From positions 117,180,001 to 117,244,000 of the forward strand of contig NC_073624.1 of assembly GCF_029407905.1 (NCBI RefSeq): DNA of 64,000 bases, written 5' to 3'. Of the stretch, positions 22,785 through 32,345 are shown piece after piece (position 1 is the first letter of the stretch; the number at the start of each line of letters is the position of its first letter). Source of the stretch: Bubalus kerabau. Lineage: Eukaryota; Chordata; Mammalia; Artiodactyla; Bovidae. Both the position numbers and the translations under genes were made by a program. The notes under the pieces are model-generated. The model was not told the origin of the DNA, did no database searches, and worked only from the letters and a program-made list of their open reading frames with translations.

Positions 22785-23085
22785 GTCCTCTACATATGAG
22801 CAAGTTTGGAGGGCACCTTCTTAAGTCCAATTTATTCATAACGCCAACAAAGTTAGCCTGGGTACCCAAGTTACACAATAGGCTATACAGTGCTGTACTA
22901 CAAAGGCTTTATAATAGGTTTCACACAAGTAATATGCACATTAAAAATAAAGACAGCATTCTTAAACTTATAGTACCGTGCCTGGAAAGGCACAGTCGTA
23001 CAATACAACAGTTGGCATTCAGGGTCACATTTGCATCTTTGAAAGTTCACGACTCAAGTTTCGTGTGTAGGGGGTTTACTGTCTC
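22785..23085 (+). mobile_element. old DNA transposon fragment, Tigger-like
   Basis: Matches the pattern of a mammalian pogo/Tigger-class element: AAGTCCTCTACATATGAGC, CAAAGTTAGCCTGGGTACCC, CACAATAGGCTATACAGTGC, and GTACAATACAACAGTTGGCAT. The exact family is uncertain. It supplies part of the 159-codon open frame at 22703-23182, which is not a gene. Confidence 0.55.
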
Positions 23086-23089
23086 TCCA

Positions 23090-23550
23090 CAAATTCCTCA
23101 TACCCCTCTAGGCTGCTGCTGCTGCTGTTCTACCAGGAGGAGAAAACTCTTTCTCCAACCTCTCAAATCTGGGCTGGTCTAGTGACTTATGTTGACCCAT
23201 TGGGTGTAGAATGGCTGACTGTGTGATGAACTGAGGCCCCAGGAAGCATTTCCATCTTTGACTTTGACTGTCTTGGAATCCAGCTGCCTCTAGAGCATTT
23301 CCCAGCCAACCTCATCACACTGTAGAGCCTGTAAAGAGGAGAAGGGAGGCACGCTGGCTGGCATCCCCAGGCAACCGTCATCTGGGGCCTGCCAGTTCTT
23401 AGCTGATCTGCCACCCGACAAACACAGAACACGTGAGTGAGCCTTGCAGATGCCACCGGGAGACCCAGTGTTATGAGAAAGTGTGTGGCTGTTATTTTAA
23501 AGCACTGGGTTTTGGGGTGGATCCTCATGCAGAGATAGAAATCTGAAAGG
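23090..23550. repeat. probable old LTR-like repeat
   Basis: Patterns such as TGACTTATGTTGACCCATTGG, ACACGTGAGTGAGCCTTGC and TTTTAAAGCACTGGGTTTTGGGGTGG recall old mammalian LTRs (the typical end is TTTTAAGCCACTAAGTTTTGGGGT). A (GCT)n run sits at about 23112-23126. Family and limits are uncertain. Confidence 0.4.
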
Positions 23551-23767
23551 GAAGCCAGGAAGTTAAGTTTATCCCAGGAGATCGCAAGAAATTGTTGGAA
23601 GATTTTAGACAAGGTAATGGCCTCAGCAGAGTTTTATTTTACAGATTTCACCCCCATGTAGACATAGAGGGCACTCTGAATTGGGTCATAACAAAAACAG
23701 GTAGAGAAGATAGGAGATGTTAGGAGCAGCATAAAGGTAAAAACTTTAAGAGGATTTGGAAGAAAAT

Positions 23768-24003
23768 AGGAACCACCTGATGCAAAGAACTGACTCACTG
23801 GAAGAAATTCTGCTGCTGGGAAAGATTGCAGGCAGGAGAAGGGGACGACAGAGGATGAAATGGTTAGATGGCATCATCGACTCAATGGATATGAGTTTGA
23901 GCAAGCTCTGGGAGTTGGTGATGGACAGGGAGCCCTGGCGTGCTGCAGTCCATGGAGTCGCAAACAGCTGGACACAACTGAGCGACTGAACTAAACTGAG
24001 GAG
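23768..24003 (+). mobile_element. BovB LINE 3' end
   Basis: Begins ACCTGATGCAAAGAACTGAC and contains the C-terminal coding block with GRQRMKWLDGIIDSMDMSLSK. Ends CTGAGCGACTGAACTAAACTG. 5' truncated. Confidence 0.93.
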
Positions 24004-24218
24004 AAGAGCAAAGATAGGGTAATTTTTTTAAACCTTGATTTTATATTGGTGTACAGCCGATTAACAACACTGTGATAATTTCAGGTGGACGGCAGAGAGA
24101 TTCAACCACAGATATACAGGTATCCCTTCTCTCCTAGATTCATCTCCCATCCAGGCTGCCACATAACATTGTGCAGAATTCCCTGTGCTACAGAGTAGGT
24201 CCTTGTTTGCTATCCATT

Positions 24219-24733
24219 TTATCCATTTTTTTAGGTGCCTGCTCGGTCTTTGCTGCTGCACAGGTTTTCCCCAGTTGCGGTGAGTGGGGGTGCCTCTCCA
24301 TTGCAGTGCGGGCTTCTCACTGTGGCGGCTTCTCTTGCTGCAGAGCACGGGCTCTAGGCACAGGGCTTCGGTAGCTGCGAGACTTAGGCTCCGGGGCCGC
24401 GGCTCACGAGGCCCCGGAGCGCTGGCTCCAGGGCCATGGCTCACGAGGCCCAGAGTGATGGCTCCAGGGCCATCGCTCACGAGGCCCAGAGTGATGGCTC
24501 CAGGGCCATCGCTCACGAGGCCCCAGAGCGCTGGCTCCAGGGCCATGGCTCACGAGGCCCAGAGTGATGGCTCTGGGGATGTGGCTCACAAGACCCAGAG
24601 CGCTGGCTCCGGAGCTGGCACACAGGCTTAGTTGCTTTGTGACGTGTGGAATCTTCCCAAACCAGGGTTGAACCCATGTGCCCTACATTGGCAGGCAGAT
24701 TCTTACCCACTGCGCCACCAGGGACGTCTTGGT
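24219..24733 (-). mobile_element. CHR SINE with internal 36-bp tandem expansion
   Basis: CHR in reverse orientation: GTCTTTGCTGCTGCACAGG, GGCTTCTCTTGCTGCAGAGC at one side, and GCAGATTCTTACCCACTGCG then CCACCAGGGACGTC at the other. Flanked by TATCCATT (24211-24218 and 24734-24741). It is about 515 bp long, against roughly 300-330 bp for the other CHR copies here, because of a tandem array in the middle. Confidence 0.9.
24387..24625. repeat. 36-bp minisatellite inside CHR SINE
   Basis: About six and a half copies of a 36-37 bp unit built on GGCTCCAGGGCCATGGCTCA followed by CGAGGCCCAGAGTGAT. Variants alternate AGTGAT and AGCGCT endings. The unit is a multiple of three, so several frames stay open on both strands (up to 161 codons minus, 115 plus). 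These are repeat artefacts, not genes. Confidence 0.92.
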
Positions 24734-24780
24734 TATCCATTCTGAATACAGTCTTGTGTACATGTCAATCCCAGATTCAG

Positions 24781-25164
24781 ATATGGCAATTTTCATGAGT
24801 GTGCAGCCTCAGAAGGGCTAAAGGCTCTACAGAATTCTTCTTGAAATTCTTAAAAATTTCTGAGCAAGGAGCCCATTTTTATTTTGTGGCAGTCCCTACA
24901 GATTCCATAGCTGGTTCTGAAAAAGGAACTTACAGAAACACCTCCAGGTCCTGCATGTCAGGGAAAACAAACCCGACACAGTATACTCCTGACTGGGGCA
25001 GCTTTGAATTGCTCACAGCCTAGGTCAGCGTCCAAGTGAATGTTGGAGTTCCTCGGGGGCAACCGAGCTCCGGCTACTCCCCTGCTGAAGCTAATGGCGC
25101 TGCCACACAACAGAAACATCAAGAATAAGGAAAACATTTTCTGATCTCCCTCCCAAAAGCCACC
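24781..25164. other. unique sequence, no gene seen
   Basis: A 74-codon plus frame (24799-25023) without known motifs. Confidence 0.4.
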
Positions 25165-25300
25165 TGAGTGGCCTTGAATGAGTCAAGCTTCTCCAGCCTC
25201 CTCATTCATGAAATGAGGTGATAATTCTGTGCCTCCCCAGCTCGCAGGACTCTGACAATTAAAGTCAGCTGAATGAAGCACTTTAAATTCCCTGCAAAGG
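25165..25300 (+). mobile_element. MIR SINE
   Basis: GAGTGGCCTTGAATGAGTCAAG, CTCCTCATTCATGAAATGAGG, and GCTCGCAGGACTCTGACAATTAAA follow the MIR order (CTTGGGCAAGT..CCTCATCTGTAAAATGGG). Confidence 0.65.
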
Positions 25301-26661
25301 AATGCATTCAGCTAAACAGAAGTACTAAAAATAATTCCCGCAATTCTCCTGGCAGTGTCCGCAGCCTGGGTCCTCCAGTGTCTAGGACTGCATGCTCTTC
25401 AGAATACTCCGAATCAGACAGCCTGACCCTCTCCTGAGACATAAGGAGACGGCAGTAAATAGACAAGCGTTTGACCAGGCTGCTTCTGTGTTAACAGAGT
25501 GTAAACTCTTTTTGTTTATTTACACTGCCTTTTAGTTTAAATGTTCGGTATTCATTAATTCATCAAAAATTTATTGAACTCTACACTTTACTATGTACCA
25601 GGCATCAGGCTAGGTGTTGGGAGAGAGGAACGGATGAGGATGCCTGCTCTTCTTGAGCGCCCAGTAAATGGGAGTTTGACACAGAACAACAAAGGCGACA
25701 CGCCGATGTTAAAACAGCCGCAAACTGGAAATGCTGTCAGAACAGAACACACAGAAAGAGCCCATTTACAGCGGCTGCGGGAGAGAACGAGGGCTTCCCT
25801 GAGGAGGCAGCATTGGTTTGGTAGGAATTCATGTTGACACGTCAAGAAGAAATGGAAATTCTCAATCTAGAGTGAATTTTCAACGTTGGAAAATAAGTTC
25901 AAATTTTGAAAATAATCTCACACTCAGAATGCCATAGACATACAGCTGCATTTTTAAAAAACCACTGTGTTGTTTTTGTTTTCTAAAAAACCAATTGGGA
26001 TTTATTGTGTTTTCCCATGATTTGATACTGAGTAGCCTAAACATCAATGAATATTTTGAGACCCTTAAACCTTCTGAGTAAAAAATGAGAGATTTAGAAA
26101 TAGATAATTCATAGATTAAATAAATCTATGTTTAAATTAAACAAGTCTAAATAAATACATCAATACATTAAATAGATTTTAAAAATCCAACAGACTGATT
26201 TTTCAATGAATATATCAGTACACACTTGTGAAATGTTAGTAATTCGATATGGCTACTCTGAGGGATGGTGTTTATAATATATTCCAATAGTGTTACTATT
26301 GTTCAAATTATTTTTTGCAACTATGTCACTGACTCAATGATTGGAGGACTTCAATCATTGAGAACAAACCTAAAGAATCGGGGGGGGGGGGGTGCGGAGA
26401 ATAGGGGAAAATTTCTCCCTAGAATAAGAAATCCCTTTGAGATAGAACCAGATTTTGTATCAGAACTCCATCTCTCTGGCCCTCAATTTCTTTATAAACA
26501 AGGAAGGTCTATAAGCATGGACCCTGCCTAACCTAAAAAACCAAGAAGATTCAAATTCTAAAGTTATATGACATTGTTTCTATGAAGCATAATGTAAATA
26601 TCTTCCTTAGGATGAACCTGATTTCATATCTGAGCCTAAGCATATTAGGTAAATAGAGCAA
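25301..26661. other. mostly unique, AT-rich
   Basis: 25575-25650 has the old-repeat pattern TTTACTATGTACCAGGCATCAGGC. A 13-nt G run lies at 26380-26392. The rest is unrecognised. No exon. Confidence 0.4.
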
Positions 26662-26668
26662 ACACTAT

Positions 26669-27280
26669 CAGTTCAGTTCAGTTCAGTTCAGTCGCTCAGT
26701 CATGTCTGACTCTTTGCGACCCCATGAACTGCAGCACGCCAGGCCTCCCTGTCCATCACCAATTCCCGGAGTTCACTCAAACTCATGTCCATTGAGCCGG
26801 TGATGCCATCTAGCCATCTCATCCTCTGTCGTCCCCTTCTCCTCCTGCCCCCAATCCCTCCCAGCATCAGAGTCTTTTCCAATGAGTCAACTCTTCGCAT
26901 GAGGTGGCCAAAGTACTGGAGTTTCAGCTTTAGCATCAGTCCTTCCAAAGAACACCCAGGACTGATCTCCTTTAGAATGGACTGGTTGGATCTCCTTGCA
27001 GTCCATGGGACTCTCAAGAGTCTTCTCCAACACCACAGTTCAAAAGCATCAATTCTTCGGTGCTCAGCCTTCTTCACAATCCAGCTCTCACATCCATACA
27101 TGACCACTGGAAAAACCATAGCCTTGACTAGACGGATCTTTGTTGGCAAAGTAATGTCTCTGCTTTTGAATATGCCATCTAGGTTGGTCATAACTTTCCT
27201 TCCAAGGAGTAAGCTTCTTTTAATTTCATGGCTGCAGTCACCATCTGCAGTGATTTTGGAGCCCCAAAAAATAAAGTCTG
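26669..27280 (-). mobile_element. BovB LINE 3' end, young
   Basis: 5'-truncated BovB on the minus strand, with its 3' tail of (TCAGT)-type repeats at 26669-26692. An open frame of 194 codons (26700-27284) reads FWGSKITADGDCSHEIKR..VMYGCESWI..GRQRMRWLDGITGS: the C-terminal part of BovB after RT, with no frameshift. ACACTAT flanks it (26662-26668 and 27281-27287). The intact frame and clear duplication suggest a fairly recent insertion. Confidence 0.95.
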
Positions 27281-27287
27281 ACACTAT

Positions 27288-28889
27288 ATGGGGTCATAAA
27301 TGAGCAGTCATTGTTGAGACTGACTTTTTGAGTTGTATATAGGTTCTGAAGGTAACTCAGTGAGTGACTTTTTAGAAAGTACAGTGACTTCCTTGTTAGT
27401 CTGAAGATATAGGGTCCCCAGTTGGCTTTTAAAATGCTACCAATTTAGAAACAATTACAGTACTAATACTCGAGTCACGACCCAAAGTGTGTTTTATATG
27501 ATTTCTAAAAACAACTGATGATGGAGATTAGTGTTGTAACTCATTTACAACTGCTCCCAAAACTTAACCCAGTGGTATATTCATATGGACTTTGCCATTC
27601 AAAAAGTGCTTTGCATAAGTCATCTCATTTGAGCCTCATAGCAGTGTGGCAGGGTGTATTTTAATGTTATTGTCAGTTTTCAGATGAGGAAATTGAGGAT
27701 TATCTGTAAAATAATACTGGACCAGTTGTTAACCTTCTTGAGCCTTAAATAATCTACAGGGCAGAGTTTCAGTCCCACAGATCTCGAATCCCAAGTTCTC
27801 CCAAACTCACACACATATTTAGGCTGCTAGACATCTTCATCTCCCTGATGAATTTATTAAAGCTATGTCAAGCTCGTCTGAATGTCTGGAATTGTCTGAA
27901 CAGCCGTCTTTCCTCGCCCCCTCGAGAGGCCAGTGATCTGGGCTCAAAACAGGATTTAACTCACGGGCTGGGCTATTTCCTGGCCTAAGGCTTCCCCTGG
28001 GGGCCAGGTGGTGTGTCAGACTCAGGGGCCCTTCTGGGTGAGTCGGGGAGGGGGGAGGGGCCTGTGGCATGGCTAGAACAGAGGTGTGACCTGGTCCTTC
28101 CTGCCTTCCTGACCCCTTCCTTCAGGCGTGCTAAGCTCCCCCCTTGAAAAAGCCGCCTCTTGTTAGCGCTCACACCTCACACTGAAAAAGCCAGGCGGGG
28201 CGGGCGGTGGGGGCAGCTCCTGGTCCCCTGCTGCCGTTCACCCGTCAGATTTGCTCACTTTACTTACAAACTCTCTTGTCTCCCTTTCCACTCTCCTTCC
28301 TCCTTTTGTCACACACTCTAAGTGTCCACAGACGTCAAGTGTAGAAAAAGACATGTGGTGTTAATGCTTTAGCGCTGGCACAGAGGGACTTCCTGAAGAA
28401 GATATGGCGCCTCGCGGAGCTGTTTTGCAGGCTGCCCATCTATATTTATCACCTCCCTGTGCTGCTTCTTGATTCAAATAGCCTGACAACTCTTGAGCTG
28501 GCGTGATGCCACCTAGGGTATCAGTCAACGAGCCATCTAGCCATATCAAGGGCGGCTGTTAAGACCAGGAATCCTGGCCAGGAATTTCTAAACTGCTGCC
28601 TGTGAAGAGGTTCTATGCGTTTTGGCTGGGGAAAACTTCCAAAAATAAAAAGTAGATACTGTGACCATTTGTTTGGACTTTGTAGACGAGTTATTAGTCA
28701 CCAGGGGCCAGGACAGGATGGCAGAGAAGACAGCATGAAATTAAATCTAATTAATCACCCTGACAGGAAGACAAGAACTAAGCCCTCTGTTCCCAGAATA
28801 ATGGTTGGAAATCTAGGAAATGGAAAAAAATAAAAGCATCTAGCTTTACTAAAATGTATTTAGTTCTTTGGAAATTGAAAATCCCACAT
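27288..28889. other. mostly unique, with GC-rich part
   Basis: Contains the MIR at 27598-27725. 27890-28230 is GC-richer than the surroundings, with GC-box-like GGGGCGGGCGG (28196-28206). CpGs are few, so it is not a clear CpG island. No exon or start site can be supported. Confidence 0.35.
27598..27725 (-). mobile_element. MIR SINE
   Basis: Reverse MIR order: AAAGTGCTTTGCATAAGTCA, CTCATTTGAGCCTCATAGCA, and CAGTTTTCAGATGAGGAAATTGAGG. Confidence 0.75.
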
Positions 28890-29021
28890 GGGGATTCCCT
28901 GGGGATCCAGTGGTTAAGACTCCAGGCTTCCAATGCAAGGGGCTTGGGTTCTATTCCTGATTGGGGAACTAGGATCCCACATGCTGCTGGGCCTGGACAA
29001 AAACTTAAAAAGAAAGAAAAT
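28890..29021 (+). mobile_element. CHRL SINE
   Basis: Short tRNA-derived SINE: TGGGGATTCCCTGGGGATCC, AGTGGTTAAGACTCCAGGC, TTCCAATGCAAGGGGCTTGG, GATTGGGGAACTAGGATCCC, then an A-rich tail. Confidence 0.85.
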
Positions 29022-29159
29022 CTCAGGTGAATAGAAGCATGCAGAAAGTAAACAATGTAGTGGTATGAGCGGTGTCTGCACCCCTAGAATTTAGGCGGAA
29101 GAGGATCAGAGTGAACTTTGTTCCAGCTTTGTAATCAGCTTCCTGCACATGGTGTAATT

Positions 29160-29361
29160 GGTTTAGTCACTAAGTCGTGTCCAACTTTTTGGGACCCTAT
29201 GGACTGTAGTCCACCAGGCTCCTCTGTCCATGGGATTTTCCAGGCAAGAATACTGGAGTGGGGTGCCATGCCTTCCTCCAGGAGATCTTCCTGACCTAGG
29301 GATCGAACCTGGGTCTCTGGCATTGCAGGTGGATTCTTTACTGACTGAGCCACCAGGGAAG
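29160..29361 (-). mobile_element. Bov-tA SINE
   Basis: Full-length reverse Bov-tA from GTTTAGTCACTAAGTCGTG to CCACCAGGGAAGG. Includes the reversed B-box region AGGGATCGAACCTGGGTCTC. Confidence 0.95.
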
Positions 29362-29529
29362 GCTGCACCTAATGTTTGCTCATTGAGACTTTCCTGATGG
29401 AGGAGCAAATCCACTGCCCTTTTAAGTCAGAGCTCTGAGTGGCTTTCAGGGTTGAAAGCCTGGTTGAAAACCTTTGAAGGGTGTGAGATCTTTCACTGGG
29501 GCATCAGGGTGCTATATACATTTTTAAGA

Positions 29530-29692
29530 GCAGGGGCATTTGAGTCAAAACCTTCTCCATGCCTGTTTCCCATCTGTCAAAAAGTAATGATAGAAACACA
29601 ACTTTATAAGATGGTTGTGAAGAATAAAGAAGAAATGATACATAAAGAGCTGCCTGCTGTTTAGTAAGTTCCCAGTAAGTACTAATGGATGT
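29530..29692 (+). mobile_element. MIR SINE
   Basis: TTTCCCATCTGTCAAAAAGTA, GGTTGTGAAGAATAAAGAAG, and CCTGCTGTTTAGTAAGTTCCCAGTAAG follow the MIR 3' half. Confidence 0.6.
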
Positions 29693-29890
29693 CTTGTTGA
29701 CCCACCATACACATTACTCACATAGAGTCATGGAGTTTTTGCCTTTATCTAAATATTCTTGGGTGTTTTGATGCCTGTTTTCTTTTTCCTGGTCTCCCAG
29801 TGGTGTGTTGAAGCAGCTTGTACTGGCTTGCAAGAGTCAACTGTTAAATCTTTAGGGATTTTAAGATCTGATTTTTAAATACTGCCAATA

Positions 29891-30170
29891 TGGAAGGAAT
29901 GATGCTAAAGCTGAAACTGCAGTACTTTGGCCACCTCATGCGAAGAGTTGACTCATTGGAAAAGACTCTGATGCTGGGAGGGATTGGGGGCAGGAGGAGA
30001 AGGGGACGACAGAGGATGAGATGGCTGGATGGCATCACTGACTCGATGGACGTGAGTCTGAGTGAACTCTGGGAGTTGGTGATGGATGGACAGGGAGGCC
30101 TGGCGTGCTGCGATTCATGGGGTCGCAAAGAGTCGGACACGACTGAGCGACTGAACTGAACTGAACTGAA
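29891..30170 (+). mobile_element. BovB LINE 3' end
   Basis: Begins TGGAAGGAATGATGCTAAAG and codes MEGMMLKLKLQYFGHLMRR.. with an open frame to the end (89 codons). Tail of (TGAAC)n at 30151-30170. Opposite orientation to the copy at 26669. Confidence 0.95.
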
Positions 30171-30195
30171 TAATTAAAAAATAGATGAAAAGGAA

Positions 30196-30374
30196 AGTGG
30201 CAGTTGCTCAGTCGTGTCTCACTCTTTGCGACCCCATGGACTGTGGCCTGTCAGGCTCCTCTGTGAATTCTCCAGGCAAGAATACTGGAGTGGGTCTCCA
30301 GGGGATCTTCCTGACCCAGGGATTGAACTTGGGTCTCCTACATTGCAGGCAGATACTTCACCATCTGAGCCACC
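30196..30374 (-). mobile_element. Bov-tA SINE, internally shortened
   Basis: Reverse Bov-tA lacking part of the centre (GTGAATTCTCC, then GTGGGTCTCCAGGGG). A perfect 13-bp duplication AGATGAAAAGGAA flanks it (30183-30195 and 30375-30387). Confidence 0.95.
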
Positions 30375-30387
30375 AGATGAAAAGGAA

Positions 30388-31199
30388 CATATGATTAAGT
30401 AAATTACATGTAAAAGTTGGATACTCAGAGTTTCAACTTGATACTCAAAATTCAATACTTCATAATTGTTTCACTGAATTTTACTGTTACCTGTACTCCT
30501 GAGGTTATTGACGTCTGTCTCATCTGTGTAGTAAACACTCTGAACAAGGGTGCCTATCAGTGCTCCCTTCCCAGCTTGTGTTCAATGACGTCCCTCTAGA
30601 GGCTTGAAAACAGAGAGCCCTCTAGTGGCTGCTTTAGGCCATTGCCCTACAAAAATAGGCAAATACTATAATTGTTTTTCCCAGAGCCAATCACTACTTA
30701 CCATAATTTTACATATTCCTTCTACCTTTGGAGAAATTGGATTAATTTTATCTGAGTGTATAAAAAGTAATTCTGATAACATTTTTATGCTTTGTAGACG
30801 CCAACTCTCAGGAATGAGTCAGGAAAAAAAAAAAAGGAGTCAGTACTAGGGTACTGCATACCCTAGTAAAATTCTTTTATGAAGTGAAAAAATGTGCCAA
30901 ACAACAGAATTCCCATTTTTAGTGAAAACATAATGTCTATAAAACACTTTATAAACTTTTCAATGGATGTGAATTTATCAAACCTTTTGACTTCTTCTGG
31001 TTATTTTTTTAAGTATCTGAAATTTTACCTATTCTTGATTTGGAGGAATTACTAAAAATCCTGCAGTTACTACTATTTGTCTCCATGTACATAGAGAAGT
31101 TTCTAAATGAAAATATTAATATGTAACTGCGTCGACGCTGCTTTGGTTTTTAAAATGAAAAATTACCCAGCTCAGTGCCTGGAACAGGCTGGAAATGGA
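30388..31199. other. unique sequence, no gene seen
   Basis: AT-rich. An A-run lies at about 30824-30835, next to a short palindrome (30844-30868). Confidence 0.4.
30844..30868. repeat. perfect 10-bp inverted repeat
   Basis: TACTAGGGTA, 5-nt loop CTGCA, TACCCTAGTA. It is preceded by an A-run. Could form a small hairpin or be a palindromic binding site; no function can be assigned. Confidence 0.8.
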
Positions 31200-31405
31200 G
31201 TGTAATAGAGGAAGGAGAATGAGATTTTCATTTGGAAGACTTGGGGCCAAGCGCTGCTCATCCCTTAAGTGTTTGAGACCTTGGGTCAGCAATCACTTAA
31301 GCATCTGTAAAGCCAGCACATGGGTGTGTACTGCCAACATGCCCCAGGGTGTTGGGAGGACTGTATGAAGGATCCTGACATACAGTAGATTCTTCAACAC
31401 ATGTT
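31200..31405 (+). mobile_element. MIR SINE
   Basis: CATTTGGAAGACTTGGGGCCAAG, GTTTGAGACCTTGGGTCAGCAA, CATCTGTAAAGCCAGCACATGG, GTTGGGAGGACTGTATGAAGG, and the end CATACAGTAGATTCTTCAACA. Confidence 0.7.
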
Positions 31406-31649
31406 AATTTACTGTGGAATCTAATTAATGTTTATTGATTAAATACATTTAGGTCAACTGAGTATTAAAAGAGCCTCAGTATATGCAAAGGAGGAAAATC
31501 AGAAGACCAAATTTCTTTGGAGTAACTCACTTAATTTTGCCTGACTAAAACAACGTGTCTCCCAGTTTAATAATCTAATGTCTCCAGAAGACTTTTTTTC
31601 GCCTTAGCAACTGCCGACCAGCTAGAAAAACAAGTTTCAGACTCTATTC

Positions 31650-32345
31650 TCCTGGTTCCCTTTCTTTACCTAACCTTCAGAGTCTTCCAAAATCCCTCTT
31701 CACTCTCTTTTTTCTTACCTACTCTGAGGGTCTAGCCCAAGTGCTCCACTCCAGCCAAGCCTGATCCTTATAACTTTTTGATTCAGCCATATTCTTTTTT
31801 AAAAAATTAATTTTATTGGTGTATAATTGCTTAACAGTGTTGGTAGTTTCTCCTGTACAGCAAAGTGGATCAACTGTGTGTATATATGTATCCCCTCTTT
31901 GTTTGGATTTAATAGGTCACCAGAGAGCATTGAGGAGAGTCCCCTGAGCTAGACACAGCTCTCATTAGTTACCTGTCAGCCCTGCTCTTGATTTTAGCTT
32001 TTCTTCACCCAAAATGCCATCCTTTCCACTTTTGCATAGAGGAAGATGATGATCATCTTTCCGTCACAGTCATTCATTCTTTTTTCAATACTTCTTGGTG
32101 ATCTTCTCATACCACCAAGATTAACTCTTGATTTCCCCAACCATTTGATTCCTAAAGTCCTTATTCACAACACCCCTCATTAGTGCCTTGGTGTTTCGGC
32201 CTATCAATGTGGATATATTTATCTCATCACCTGGAGAGTCAACTTCTTGAGAGTTCGATTTTCTGTAACTCGCTCCTCGTCACCCAGAGCTTAGCACTGT
32301 GCCAGGCAAACAGCATGAACTTTGTAAATGCTGAGATCTGTAGTG
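31650..32345 (+). mobile_element. L2 LINE 3' region split by an L1
   Basis: L2-like pieces on both sides of the L1 at 31798: CTTCCAAAATCCCTCTTCACTC..CACTCCAGCCAAGCCTGATCC before it. After it comes the terminal pattern GTCACCCAGAGCTTAGCACTGTGCCAGGC..AACTTTGTAAATGCTGA. Diverged. Confidence 0.6.
31798..31978 (-). mobile_element. artiodactyl L1 3' end
   Basis: Reverse of an L1 3' UTR: TTATTGGTGTATAATTGCTT, GTACAGCAAAGTGGATCAAC, and AGGTCACCAGAGAGCATTGA..CCTGAGCTAGAC. Heavily 5' truncated. Confidence 0.8.

Larger units (their letters stand above)
24029..24780 (-). mobile_element. artiodactyl L1 3' end split by a CHR SINE
   Basis: Reverse of a cetartiodactyl L1 3' UTR: TATATTGGTGTACAGCCGATT, TTCCCTGTGCTACAGAGTAG, GTCCTTGTTTGCTATCC. 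It resumes after the CHR insertion with TATCCATTCTGAATACAG and CATGTCAATCCCA (24734-24775). Confidence 0.8.

Noticed and set aside
22703..23182. 159-codon plus-strand frame
   Set aside because: Runs through an old Tigger-like fragment and a low-complexity GCT run ending in a cysteine string; no conserved domain.
24061..24631. Long open frames on both strands (161 codons minus, 115 plus)
   Set aside because: They lie over a CHR SINE and its 36-bp tandem repeat, whose length is a multiple of three. Repetitive SGPREPWPW-type residues show a repeat artefact.
26700..27284. 194-codon minus-strand frame as a possible host gene
   Set aside because: It is the C-terminal part of BovB (LGSKITADGD-type and GRQRMRW motifs), with the element's tail and flanking duplication.
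28190..28215. CpG-island promoter
   Set aside because: Only GC-box-like runs and few CpGs; no adjacent exon or transcript signal.
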